Positions 1 through 7,643 of a stretch of DNA of 64,000 nucleotides are shown in pieces (positions within the stretch are counted from its first letter, which is position 1; each line of letters starts with the position of its first letter). The notes beneath the pieces were generated by a model. It was not told where the DNA came from and ran no database searches. It saw only the letters and a program-made list of their open reading frames with translations. The stretch comes from Larkinella rosea. Lineage in GTDB: Bacteria > Bacteroidota > Bacteroidia > Cytophagales > Spirosomataceae. Where the stretch lies: the NCBI RefSeq assembly GCF_003858635.1, contig NZ_RQJO01000007.1, positions 1-64,000 of the forward strand, read 5' to 3'. The translations under genes and the position numbers were made by a program.

Positions 1-927
1 GGCATCATTGACAGGTCGACTTTCCAGAGAGCTAACATGTTGGTAAGCCGAATTGCCCAGTACCAAAGCAAACCGTTTAGTAGGCATCGAAGCAAGTTCA
101 TTGATGAACTGCGGCTCTTGTTCCGTTACGGCTTCACGTGCTGATTCCTTGGTTTCATTTACTACCTGATTGATCAGCGTCGTCCAGCTAGCTGGTTCAC
201 CATCCTTTTTTTTATCATCATTAATTACTTTTTGAAAGGCATTTCGCCAGGCCAGATTCATCCATCCGCCTGTTGCATTGGAATAACTAAATTGACCTCG
301 TTTGCAACTAGAAACCAATAATCCTCCTTGAGTAGCCCTGAATAATTTCTGTATTCGTTGTGTATCATAGAGAATAGAGGTCTTCTTATCCAACGGGTTC
401 GCTAAACCAGTCGGACTGAACATATCAGATTGGCTGCCAGACTTGGTTCTGGCAATATGATCCTTGTTGCTGGCTTCTCCAATTACAATAGTCATGCGGG
501 CATTCAGCCCCTGTAGCTTTCTGTACACATTCAGCAGGCTCATCGCATTGGTTTCAATGTCTAAACCAGTATTGAAAACCAGGGAAGGGTATTCATTGAG
601 TTGATTATTAAAGCCGTGTCCAGCAAAATAGAAGAATATGACATCATCGGCTTCGGGTTTGAGAGCGGTAAGGATTTTATTGAGATTCGCCAGCCGAAAA
701 TTTGCCCCAATGTGCCCCGATACTGACAAGGCAAGTCCAGCCTGTTTGGCAATAACGGGAGCCAGATCCTGGGTTAAATAGTTATATGTTTTGCGATTGG
801 GTGAGCCAATATTGGGATCGTCGGTATCAGCAAAGACGATGAAGTGCAATGTTTGAGCCCGCAAAGGGTAGGAAAGCATCCCAATCAAACTATAAATAAG
901 TAGACAAACAAGGGGCTTAATTTTCAT
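1..927 (-). CDS. Secreted tandem caspase-like protein (peptidase C14 fold), C-terminus cut by window edge
   Basis: The minus-strand frame opens at 927 with a signal peptide (residues 1-24, ending PLRAQ) and stays open to base 1, so the C-terminus is outside the window. A first caspase-like domain follows (about 28-240), with FVFADTD-type strand 1 and the His motif YFAGHG (His104). At the place where C14 enzymes have DAC/DSC the sequence reads VIGEASN, so the catalytic Cys appears replaced by Ala and this copy may be inactive. A second domain begins just before the edge (RFALVLGNSAYQ, then PVNDA), the usual C14 start. The start codon overlaps the stop of the broken upstream SUMF1-like gene, so they formed an operon. 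Caspase plus SUMF1 pairings are common in filamentous and gliding bacteria. The role (regulated proteolysis, cell death or signalling) is not shown. Confidence 0.75.
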   Translation of the reverse strand, partial: MKIKPLVCLLIYSLIGMLSYPLRAQTLHFIVFADTDDPNIGSPNRKTYNYLTQDLAPVIAKQAGLALSVSGHIGANFRLANLNKILTALKPEADDVIFFYFAGHGFNNQLNEYPSLVFNTGLDIETNAMSLLNVYRKLQGLNARMTIVIGEASNKDHIARTKSGSQSDMFSPTGLANPLDKKTSILYDTQRIQKLFRATQGGLLVSSCKRGQFSYSNATGGWMNLAWRNAFQKVINDDKKKDGEPASWTTLINQVVNETKESAREAVTEQEPQFINELASMPTKRFALVLGNSAYQHVSSLESRPVNDA

Positions 928-1270
928 TTTTTTTGACTAGTTTGGAATACAAAGAATTATCTAATCGCTCAGCAGTAAAATTATAAAGTTTGTCCCTCTG
1001 TTCAGTAACGGTTGTGTTCTGGAACGCCAGCCCAGCTTCCAACCTTGCCAGGGGTTACGGAACAAACTCACCAACGGCTTAGCTCACCAATCTGGAGGAA
1101 AAGTCCAATTTCCTGAACTGAGAGACGATACGAACGCCGAAGTTGGCCACCATTGTTTTCTGCTACCCAACCAACCGCATCGGCCGTCTTTACGCCCGAA
1201 TACAAATACCCCTGGCTTTGAAGACCTTCCCCAGCCGCGTACTTCCATTCCGCTTCCGTGGGCAACTTTA
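917..1270 (-). pseudogene. Remnant of a formylglycine-generating-enzyme (SUMF1/FGE-sulfatase) domain gene
   Basis: On the minus strand a frame cut by a stop at about 1270 reads LPTEAEWKYAAG near 1265-1230, the hallmark motif of the FGE-sulfatase domain (RLPTEAEWEYAA in intact proteins), then GYLYSGV and GWVAENNGGQ, also typical. The frame then degenerates. A different frame carries a C-terminal tail from about 1056 to the stop at 917-919, which overlaps the start codon of the caspase-like gene. The N-terminal half of the domain and the RGGSW region are missing. This is the eroded upstream partner of the caspase gene, broken by deletion and frameshift. Confidence 0.7.
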
Positions 1271-1471
1271 TTTAAATTCTAATTTGAATCACCAAAATGA
1301 GACTATTTTTATGGTAGTAAACTAAATTTTATAGCCATTTTTCTCAAATCTAACATCTATGGAATGGTTTCCCAAAAGGTTATCAAAGCAAAAAAAAGAT
1401 TTTTGTAATCCATATTTAATTAGGGTGAGTTGACAATTAGGTAAATATGGGGCCGGTTTGCAACTTTGTTT

Positions 1472-1612
1472 ATGAACGTTATGAAATTACGGATGGAGTA
1501 TGTTTTTAGGGCTGCCGAATACGATTCATTAAAAACCGATGAAGTAATTAAACTAAAAAGCCTTTTGGAAGCCGGGGCTATCACTCAAGCGGAATTCAAT
1601 CATTTCTGTTGA
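1472..1612 (+). CDS. 46-residue SHOCT-like mini-protein
   Basis: A short frame from ATG 1472 to TGA 1612. The C-terminal half, KLKSLLEAGAITQAEFN, matches the SHOCT motif (leucine-rich helix, G-x-I-T, then a helix with E-F), a short C-terminal oligomerisation element. The N-terminal 25 residues are charged and unassigned. The stop codon touches the ATG of the nuclease gene at 1613, which suggests a two-gene transcript. It may instead be the surviving tail of a longer decayed gene, since SHOCT normally ends larger proteins. Confidence 0.45.
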   Translation: MNVMKLRMEYVFRAAEYDSLKTDEVIKLKSLLEAGAITQAEFNHFC

Positions 1613-2500
1613 ATGTTTTCACTGCCAATGAACCGCATTTCACTCTTTCTATTCATAATCCTTCTCCCAATTGCCTGTCATAAAGCAGACCAACCGGTTC
1701 CGGATTCAAGCCTGCCCACCCGCGACGCCAACCTGGCGCTCGGTAACCCCAGCAACGCCAACGCATCACAGGAAAACAACTACCTCATCGACCGGCCAGC
1801 GTACACGCTGAGCTACAACCGCAGCACCGGTATTGCTAACTGGTGTTCATGGCATTTGTCGAAAGCCTGGAAAGGATCGGCAAAGCGGTACGCGGGCATC
1901 TTCATTCCGGATCAGACGTTGCCCACCGGCTGGTACCAGGTTAGACACGACGATTATACCCTGAGCGGTTTTGACCGCGGCCACTTGTGTCCATCGGATG
2001 ATCGGGATTCCACCGCCGAGGAAAACCGGACCACCTTCTTTATGACCAACATCGTGCCCCAGGCTCCCAGACTTAACCGGGAGAGCTGGAACCAGTTGGA
2101 AAGCTACACCCGGAAGCTGATTGATGGTGGTAACGAAGCGTATATTATTGCCGGTACTTTTGGCAAAGGCGGAACTGGTGACAACGAAACTACCAGCACT
2201 ATAGCTGCCGGCAAAGTAACTGTTCCGGCAGCTATGTGGAAAGTGATCGTCGTGTTACCGGTAGGAAGTGACGACCTCGCCAGAATCACCGCTCAGACGC
2301 GGGTTATTGCGGTCTGGATTCCCAACTCCAACACGGCCGGTGAGCAGCCATGGATTAATTACCGGGTCAGTGTTGATGAGATCGAAAGCCGGACCGGTTA
2401 CGACCTGCTGGCCAATGTGGTGGATGCAATTGAGTCAGTGATTGAGAAGCAGGCAGACAAGGTTACGGTGCAGGAAGTGGAGATGTATCCGGTTTGGTGA
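1613..2500 (+). CDS. Secreted DNA/RNA non-specific endonuclease (NUC1 family), probable lipoprotein
   Basis: A 295-residue protein. The N-terminus is a lipoprotein signal with lipobox LLPIAC at about residue 22; Met6 (1628) is an alternative start. The ββα-metal nuclease core includes [11 protein letters not shown] with the catalytic His, then [11 protein letters not shown] and SWNQLE, which carry the Mg-binding Asn region. It therefore cleaves DNA and RNA without sequence specificity, at the cell surface or periplasm, for nutrient scavenging, competition or biofilm DNA turnover. The family is about 250-300 residues, so this copy is full length. It directly abuts the SHOCT-like ORF upstream. 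No immunity gene is evident, as expected for an exported enzyme. Confidence 0.9.
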   Translation: MFSLPMNRISLFLFIILLPIACHKADQPVPDSSLPTRDANLALGNPSNANASQENNYLIDRPAYTLSYNRSTGIANWCSWHLSKAWKGSAKRYAGIFIPDQTLPTGWYQVRHDDYTLSGFDRGHLCPSDDRDSTAEENRTTFFMTNIVPQAPRLNRESWNQLESYTRKLIDGGNEAYIIAGTFGKGGTGDNETTSTIAAGKVTVPAAMWKVIVVLPVGSDDLARITAQTRVIAVWIPNSNTAGEQPWINYRVSVDEIESRTGYDLLANVVDAIESVIEKQADKVTVQEVEMYPVW

Positions 2501-2666
2501 CGGATTATCTATAAACTCCCGGTTCAATAACCCGTTAACAGAGCCAGTTTCCGTACCTTGATTGTTAGAATGAGTTTCCTTGCTTATCTGAACAACATTA
2601 TGATAATCAGTGGGATAATAAAGGGGGCCTTTTGCGGAAATTCAACCTCTCGTTTTATGGACTCAT

Positions 2667-3209
2667 GTGAATACCAATAACTTTTTTGGTAATTTGGGCA
2701 ACATAAGATTTGATTATACAACAGAAAACCCTTATGGGATGATGCAGAAAGGGTTAAAAACAGAAGTTAGCGAAGAGTTGAAGCGAATGATTCTTAAAGA
2801 ATGGGCATGGCTAATTGGAACAGATAAAGTAGTCGTAGCCATCACTAATTTGGGGGATGCCTTCTTCAGCGATAAGAGTGGTTGGATCTATTGGTTGGAT
2901 ACGGGAAGTGGCGAACTGGAAAAAGTTGCGGATAGCTTAGGCGATTTTGACGAATATTTGGCTGATCCGGAAACAAGTGATGTCTGGCTTTTAAGCAATC
3001 TGCTGAACGATCTCGAAGCCGCCGGTATACACTGCCAAGAACATGAAGTTTACAGCCCTAAACACCATCCCCTCATTTGCGGTGAGTACAAAGCCGATAA
3101 CTTTTATTGTATTGATGCACTGGAGCATTTTTCCTTGTCCAGCAGCATTCATTTCCAAATTAAGGATCTACCAGATGGGACACCTATTCAGTTTACTATT
3201 AACAGGTAA
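2667..3209 (+). CDS. DUF1851 / Tdi1-type immunity-like protein
   Basis: A 180-residue cytoplasmic protein. The middle has the pattern WLIGTDKVV...TNLGDAFF...GWIYWLDTGSGEL, and the C-terminal half has SPKHHPLICGEYKADNF...IDALEHF followed by a QIKDLPDGT tail. These resemble the DUF1851 family, which includes the C-terminal domain of the T6SS immunity protein Tdi1. The family assignment is by eye. No cognate toxin or T6SS gene is nearby, so a link to a polymorphic-toxin locus is only inferred from family and from the run of small unrelated genes that follows. Confidence 0.6.
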   Translation: MNTNNFFGNLGNIRFDYTTENPYGMMQKGLKTEVSEELKRMILKEWAWLIGTDKVVVAITNLGDAFFSDKSGWIYWLDTGSGELEKVADSLGDFDEYLADPETSDVWLLSNLLNDLEAAGIHCQEHEVYSPKHHPLICGEYKADNFYCIDALEHFSLSSSIHFQIKDLPDGTPIQFTINR

Positions 3210-3358
3210 AATTGGACGAAAGTATGCTATGCCTAGTTGGTCGGACATAGTTGAATAGTGGTTAATTTAAATAACATAAGTTTAGTTACAGAACTACAAC
3301 AATAGAAATGCAATTTCTTCAACAACCCCTCATTGGTATATAGTAAAAAAATGTCCGA

Positions 3359-3565
3359 ATGAAAAGCAGATACATTACTCGATTTGACCGGTTCTCAGTG
3401 ATGAATCATTGGCGGCACTGGCGTTACTATAGGCCCAGCCAGTGGGTGATTATCGGTATCCAACAATGGTGGAGCGGCCCGGAATCATACTGCTACAAAC
3501 TTTGCTTTTTCGGCATCGACCTCCACTTCTGGTTTAAACGCACTTTTATTCAATCCAGTAAATAA
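3359..3565 (+). CDS. Short Trp-rich hypothetical protein
   Basis: A 68-residue frame unusually rich in Trp, Tyr and His (HWRHWRYYRPSQWV, then QQWWSG), with the segment LCFFGIDLHFWF near the C-terminus. Composition is unlike a random shadow frame, and it lies in a run of small orphan genes. I do not recognise a family and no promoter or ribosome binding site settles the start. It may be a real small protein or a fragment of a larger one. Confidence 0.35.
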   Translation: MKSRYITRFDRFSVMNHWRHWRYYRPSQWVIIGIQQWWSGPESYCYKLCFFGIDLHFWFKRTFIQSSK

Positions 3566-3662
3566 ACCGTCCCAATCACAAACCACTCTTTTATTTGACT
3601 CACTTGCTTAGAATTGGTATTTAGTTAACTTGGGCAATGTAATTCGCACTGCTACAACAAAA

Positions 3663-4073
3663 ATGAACCGGCGATCACTACTTATCATTTGGCTTCTTTG
3701 CGAAGTTTATATCTGTTTTGGTCAGGCTACACCAAGCGATCTGTACCTGATTAAAAACATACATTCAGTAAATAATTGGAATATTATATATGCTTCAAAA
3801 CAAGATAGTCTATATAAAATAATTGTACGAAAGGAAAGCATAGCAGCACCCAATTGTCGTGAACTAGTTAAAGGGCATTACTACAATTTGGTCTTACATT
3901 CGAGAAGAGCTAACCCCCCAATTATAAACGGTACTAAAGTAGCGCCAGTAAATTACTTAGACGTTCACTGTTATAGTTATGATCAGCAAACAACTATATG
4001 CATTGAGCCGAAAAAGGGAATTTATGATTTATATATGGCGGAGAATATTCATGGATTATGTGTCATGCAGTAA
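3663..4073 (+). CDS. Small secreted hypothetical protein
   Basis: I place the start at Met 3663 because it begins a good signal peptide (NRRSLLIIWLLCEVYICFGQ, cleaved after FGQ); the frame is open from 3630. The mature part, about 115 residues, has two conserved-looking Cys (PNCRELVKG and VHCYSY) and ends GLCVMQ. No recognised domain. Its 3' end overlaps the convergent gene at 4049-4351 by 25 bases. It could be a periplasmic immunity-type protein, but nothing in the sequence proves this. Confidence 0.5.
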   Translation: MNRRSLLIIWLLCEVYICFGQATPSDLYLIKNIHSVNNWNIIYASKQDSLYKIIVRKESIAAPNCRELVKGHYYNLVLHSRRANPPIINGTKVAPVNYLDVHCYSYDQQTTICIEPKKGIYDLYMAENIHGLCVMQ

Positions 4074-4351
4074 AACTTTTCAAAGATGATGAATAGAAGA
4101 AAATCTAATCCACTCTTCGAATAGTTAATTACCATAAGTTTAGGTGTGAGCACAATTTTTGGTTGTTCATTATGTAAAAGCGTTAAATCCAAATCACCAT
4201 ATGCGGGTGAAAATGAACAATAAAGGGTTTCATTTTCAATTATCTTTTTGAAGGTTATAGTATTGTAGAACCAAGGAAGATCGGGATCTAAAACTTCAGG
4301 TTCTATTTCAAAAAAGCTTATCAATTCAAAATCCTCAGGAAATTCTTGCAT
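4049..4351 (-). CDS. Hypothetical acidic 100-residue protein
   Basis: An acidic protein with an N-terminus EFPEDFELISFFEIEPE and a predicted β-rich middle (FKKIIENETLYCSFSP, LDLTLLHNEQ). It resembles in size and composition the small cytoplasmic immunity proteins of polymorphic toxin loci, but no family was recognised. Convergent with and overlapping the preceding gene by 25 bases. AT-richer than the nuclease upstream, which fits recent acquisition. Confidence 0.5.
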   Translation of the reverse strand: MQEFPEDFELISFFEIEPEVLDPDLPWFYNTITFKKIIENETLYCSFSPAYGDLDLTLLHNEQPKIVLTPKLMVINYSKSGLDFLLFIIFEKFYCMTHNP

Positions 4352-4474
4352 TGCGATTTACAATAAATAGCCCATTCTAAGGCTATGTCATTACAAGTTC
4401 AATATGCTAATCATCTACTGAGTCAAGAAACCTCCGATTCACAAACCACTCGTTTGATGAACACGATTTTGGAC

Positions 4475-5071
4475 TTAGTTAAGCTTCATTGTCCATTTGC
4501 CTTCCATAATCATGCAATACAGTCCATTTTTGTAAAAATCTAACTTATTATTCTCCCGTTCAATGACATTAAAAAGGCCTTTCAAATATTCAGATTCAAT
4601 AAAATCTATATTGCTAATAAGTTCTTCTTCTGATTTGAAATCCTTGTAATATTTTCCGTTAAATGACACCAATTCGATGTCACCGTTAGCAAGAGCTTTT
4701 TGAAAAAGTATTTCAAATTTAGTAGTTCTGACAATGAGTGGATTTCCATCCAAATCCAATTCTATATTAACTACCCGACTTAAAGAAGAACCAAAAAATG
4801 TTTTGGCCATGTCACCAGCTTGATTCAACGTGGGAAGGTACAAGCAGACAGAATCAATCAGGTCTTCATATAGGTATTTATCTGCCCAAACTAAACCTCG
4901 CTGCATACATTCAAATTCGTCTTGAAAAATGGATGGTCTTATTTTGATAACATCTCCTACATGTACAGTCATTTGTAAGCGAAGCTTGGTCTTGTGGAAA
5001 GCTGAATTGTAGTTTACACGAAAGTAACTCTTTCTAAGTTGGACAACTGCCATTATCCATTTGCCAGTCAA
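4475..5071 (-). CDS. Hypothetical protein of about 200 residues
   Basis: The frame gives 198 residues; Met7 (MAVVQL) and Met34 (MTVHVG, 4972) are alternative starts. The C-terminal half is a helix-rich acidic stretch (KSEEELISNIDFIESEYLKG) ending in EGKWTMKLN. No transmembrane segment or signal peptide. Not recognised. Its neighbours are other small orphan genes of immunity-like size. A strong hairpin at 5110-5143 lies just upstream and separates it from the lipoprotein gene. Confidence 0.5.
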   Translation of the reverse strand: MTGKWIMAVVQLRKSYFRVNYNSAFHKTKLRLQMTVHVGDVIKIRPSIFQDEFECMQRGLVWADKYLYEDLIDSVCLYLPTLNQAGDMAKTFFGSSLSRVVNIELDLDGNPLIVRTTKFEILFQKALANGDIELVSFNGKYYKDFKSEEELISNIDFIESEYLKGLFNVIERENNKLDFYKNGLYCMIMEGKWTMKLN

Positions 5072-5109
5072 AATAACCTCCGATTCTCAGTCACATTACC
5101 GTCCCAATA

Positions 5110-5143
5110 AAACAGAGCCCCGCTAATCAGCAAGGCTCTGTTT
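5110..5143. terminator. Hairpin, likely bidirectional terminator
   Basis: A perfect 10-bp stem, AAACAGAGCC (5110-5119) against GGCTCTGTTT (5134-5143), with a 14-base loop and T runs on both sides. It lies between two minus-strand genes and can stop transcription leaving the lipoprotein at 5385-5738 only after readthrough, or plus-strand transcription. Confidence 0.6.
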
Positions 5144-5384
5144 ACCTACCATCTCTATTTCGAGGATGAAAGCACCTCCTTGGACTAGACAAGTTTTCTG
5201 GCAGGTACCTCAACTATAATTTCATTTATTTATTAACAAATAGTCCGACTAATAACATCACGACAAATTGCAGGCAAGGAGGAAAACTGTTTTTCGGAGG
5301 ATCCTGACTGGTCGTACTTAAATTAGGTAATCACTGCTAGTTTCAATACAACCAGGCAGCCTGTAAAAGGAATAGTTACTATCA

Positions 5385-5738
5385 TTAAATACCGCACCGG
5401 TATTCAATTTGAAATCCGGGTTTGGTAACCAGCAAACTCCGGTTATTTACATCCCCAAATCCTTGTATACTATTTCCTTTATAAAGACAGCCTGTTTGCC
5501 CCTGCGTGATGTCACCCGGCATCACTACCAATTTTTCACCACTCCCTCCAATTGGGTCATTCGTGCTTGTGTTAATGGTCACGAAAACCGCATAACCAGC
5601 GGTACAACTTGCTAACAAGGCTTCTACTTCAGAGCAGGTGTTTGGATCGTGGTCCTGAATACTGCAACTCCCAAATAACCCAATGAGAATGGCAAAGCAT
5701 AAAAAAGAATATGCGGCCCGTGTTAATTTTGTTTTCAT
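5385..5738 (-). CDS. Small lipoprotein of unknown function
   Basis: Start set at Met 5738 because it begins a classical lipoprotein signal (MKTKLTRAAYSFLCFAILIG, lipobox LFGSC); the frame upstream is non-specific. The mature protein, about 95 residues, has Cys residues in TCSEVEALLASC and TGCLYKG that could pair, and ends YRCGI. No family recognised. It stands alone, with non-coding sequence on both sides. Confidence 0.6.
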   Translation of the reverse strand: MKTKLTRAAYSFLCFAILIGLFGSCSIQDHDPNTCSEVEALLASCTAGYAVFVTINTSTNDPIGGSGEKLVVMPGDITQGQTGCLYKGNSIQGFGDVNNRSLLVTKPGFQIEYRCGI

Positions 5739-5981
5739 ACCGGTCAGTAATTGAGGTTTAGTAAGATGAGAGATAATTAGCGGTTCGCACTTATTAGGCA
5801 CCAATGCATCCTTGATGTGAGTCGTCCCATGCAAAAGGGTGTGGGTGCATGGGTGACGCGGTTAAGAACGAAGGTCAAAGATGCCTTTTTGCATGCTGAT
5901 AGACTGTCAGATTCGGGACATAATTCGTCGAATTGGGGACATTTAAAACACCGTCGATTGACAAACTTTGGCAGCAAAAAC

Positions 5982-6014
5982 AGAAAGGCGCAGATCACCG
6001 ACCTGCGCCTTTCT
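5982..6014. terminator. Hairpin terminator linked to a T9SS tail remnant
   Basis: A 12-bp perfect stem, AGAAAGGCGCAG (5982-5993) and CTGCGCCTTTCT (6003-6014), with a 9-base loop. On the minus strand it lies 18 bases after the stop codon of the T9SS sorting-domain remnant at 6032-6115, where a gene terminator would be. A weaker relative with the same GCAGATCACCGA core occurs at about 10674-10692 beside the second remnant. Confidence 0.65.
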
Positions 6015-6031
6015 AATTAACTTGGTGTATT

Positions 6032-6115
6032 CTAATGCTTCAACACCTTTACCGTGACGCTTTTCTGGCCACTGCTGACCCGCAGCAAAAGCAATCCTGC
6101 CGGTTGCTGGCCAAC
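6032..6115 (-). pseudogene. Orphan C-terminal tail of a T9SS-secreted protein
   Basis: The minus-strand frame ending at the TAG 6032-6034 reads QQPAGLLLLRVSSGQ then KSVTVKVLKH, the canonical end of a type IX secretion system type A sorting domain (xGxYxLRVxSGxxxxTxKVxK). Nothing upstream encodes the rest of the protein: the frame breaks where the Pycsar-effector gene ends (6119). It is the 3' end of a deleted surface or secreted protein. A near copy occurs at 10718-10780. Confidence 0.75.
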
Positions 6116-6118
6116 CAT

Positions 6119-6700
6119 TTAAATTTTGGACACCCAAAGCCAAACCCCAAACGAAACGACTGATGTTATCATCCCGAATAAGAACGCATTGTATGATAGA
6201 TGAAGCAACCTGTACTTCCGGTTTAAGATGACGCCTTGTGCGTAAAAATCCCGTAAAACGCTGCGATACAGGTAATCGTCGTCTTTAAGAACGGTCATCA
6301 TCGTCTCCTCGTATTCTTCAAGCGAAAGCGTAGTGAAATTACCAAAAAAAAGGAGCTGAGCCGTCCGGTTTTGGATAGTTTCCTTCGATACGTGCCCCCG
6401 AATGAGTCGGGGCCGGGTGGCTAGGACGGCAAAAACCGTAGTTGTCAAAGACGTTGACACTAAGAAGGTAATGGGTAACAGCAGATTTTGCCAGTATTCG
6501 ATATTACGGGCCATCGAGCCAATCAACAGGGAGAGAACAACCGTATTTATTGAAATCATAATGTTGGCTTTTCGATCAGCTAAACCGTTCTGCTGATGCA
6601 GATTAGCCGACATAATCCTGAAAAAACCATTAATGCCACTTTCGTGAAATTTCTCAGCCAGTAGGCCAGACTCAGCCGATGAAGAAGATAAAGACTGCAT
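6119..6700 (-). CDS. Pycsar-type membrane effector (DUF5706/PycTM), no cyclase nearby
   Basis: A 193-residue protein with the DUF5706 signature ADRKANIMISIN (residues 41-52), followed by two hydrophobic helices (about 47-62 and 72-94) and a third near the C-terminus (about 170-190). In Pycsar anti-phage systems PycTM effectors sense cCMP or cUMP made by a PycC cyclase and perforate the inner membrane. The central soluble part (LEEYEETMMTVLKDDDYLYRSVLRD) is usual for standalone members. No PycC-like cyclase lies in the window, so it may be an orphan, act with a distant cyclase, or be a non-defence relative. Convergent with nothing; a T9SS remnant lies immediately downstream. Confidence 0.75.
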   Translation of the reverse strand: MQSLSSSSAESGLLAEKFHESGINGFFRIMSANLHQQNGLADRKANIMISINTVVLSLLIGSMARNIEYWQNLLLPITFLVSTSLTTTVFAVLATRPRLIRGHVSKETIQNRTAQLLFFGNFTTLSLEEYEETMMTVLKDDDYLYRSVLRDFYAQGVILNRKYRLLHLSYNAFLFGMITSVVSFGVWLWVSKI

Positions 6701-7090
6701 GGTGTGCTGTTTATATGCATAAAAGGATGACCAGCCAGAATAAACCCACCCTTCAACCGCTTATTGCGAACACTTTTATCAAGCTTAATTAGGTAATGAT
6801 GTGTCGGACCAAAGACAGACACATACATGACTGAGCAAATACCTGATTCGCAATCCCGGGAAGAAGGGCAGACAGAAACCCAAATAAGTCCGACATCGCC
6901 TAAAGGGGCCGACCAACTGTGCCAGTTACCCCAGGTTAGAAATAGCGGCCCTGCCTCTTTCCATATCACCGACCACAAGAGGGGTCTGAATCAGATTAAG
7001 GTCTTACGGGCCATACAAAGCTAAGGATTGATACTTAAGTCGAATATTAACTTTTAGCCAGCAGTATTTATTTAAATTTAACATCCAAAT
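6701..7090. other. Non-coding stretch, nothing recognised
   Basis: About 390 bases between the Pycsar-type effector and the terminator at 7091. Short open frames exist on both strands, but their composition (scattered Ser, Pro and Cys, no domain) does not look coding. No tRNA, repeat or clear promoter was seen. Confidence 0.4.
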
Positions 7091-7125
7091 AACAAAACCC
7101 GACACAGCTCATGTCGGGTTTTGTT
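7091..7125. terminator. Strong bidirectional hairpin terminator
   Basis: A perfect 14-bp stem, AACAAAACCCGACA (7091-7104) and TGTCGGGTTTTGTT (7112-7125), with a 7-base loop and T-rich ends in both directions. It isolates the small gene at 7180-7398 from upstream transcription. Confidence 0.75.
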
Positions 7126-7179
7126 ACTGCCATTCGGATAAACTCGCTAGAGTCTCAGGGTTTAAGCACCTTCATTGTG

Positions 7180-7398
7180 ATGAATCGTCAGGCGTTAGCG
7201 ATGTCCGTAAAACAGCCAGGGCGGGAAGTGGATACAACCGAATGGATCACGATTGCGGAATACACCCGGCGGCACAACCTGAAGCGCACCAACGTTGTAA
7301 CTAACTGGATCGACCGGGGCCGCATTCCAGCCGAAGATGTGCGGACGTACTCCGAATTTAACAGCCTCCGCATGATCAAGCCCGTTCTTATGCAGTGA
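7180..7398 (+). CDS. Small putative DNA-binding protein (excisionase-like fold)
   Basis: The frame is open from 7111, but that part overlaps a terminator, so I place the start at 7180 (Met 7201 is possible). The core reads WITIAEYTRRHNLKRTNVVTNWIDRGRIPAEDV, the shape of a MerR/excisionase winged helix: W-x-T/S-x-x-E-Y/A-x-x-x-x, then a second helix and a conserved W-I-x-R-G-x-I-P. Such small proteins often accompany mobile elements. No target or partner is visible; the next gene is a histidine kinase 245 bases on. Confidence 0.5.
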   Translation: MNRQALAMSVKQPGREVDTTEWITIAEYTRRHNLKRTNVVTNWIDRGRIPAEDVRTYSEFNSLRMIKPVLMQ

Positions 7399-7643
7399 TT
7401 CAGAACGTCGATGGTCATTTCAAAGCTTTTTGAATAAAAAATCAGGGACTGAATATCATTCTGGTTGGGGCTCGCAACTGTAAAACTTAGAATCCTAATT
7501 TCAGGAATAACTGGCTACTTGCACTAGACTCAAAGGATACCATAAAAAAGGATTACGGAACGGTTCAATACCACCTCGACGCTTCCAATCAATATTTAGT
7601 TACTTTCGGCCCGAAAATAGCCCTGTAGATTTTTGCTTTTGCC

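Noticed and set aside
6580-7024. Overlapping short frames on both strands upstream of the Pycsar-type gene
   Set aside because: No start context, domain or protein-like composition.
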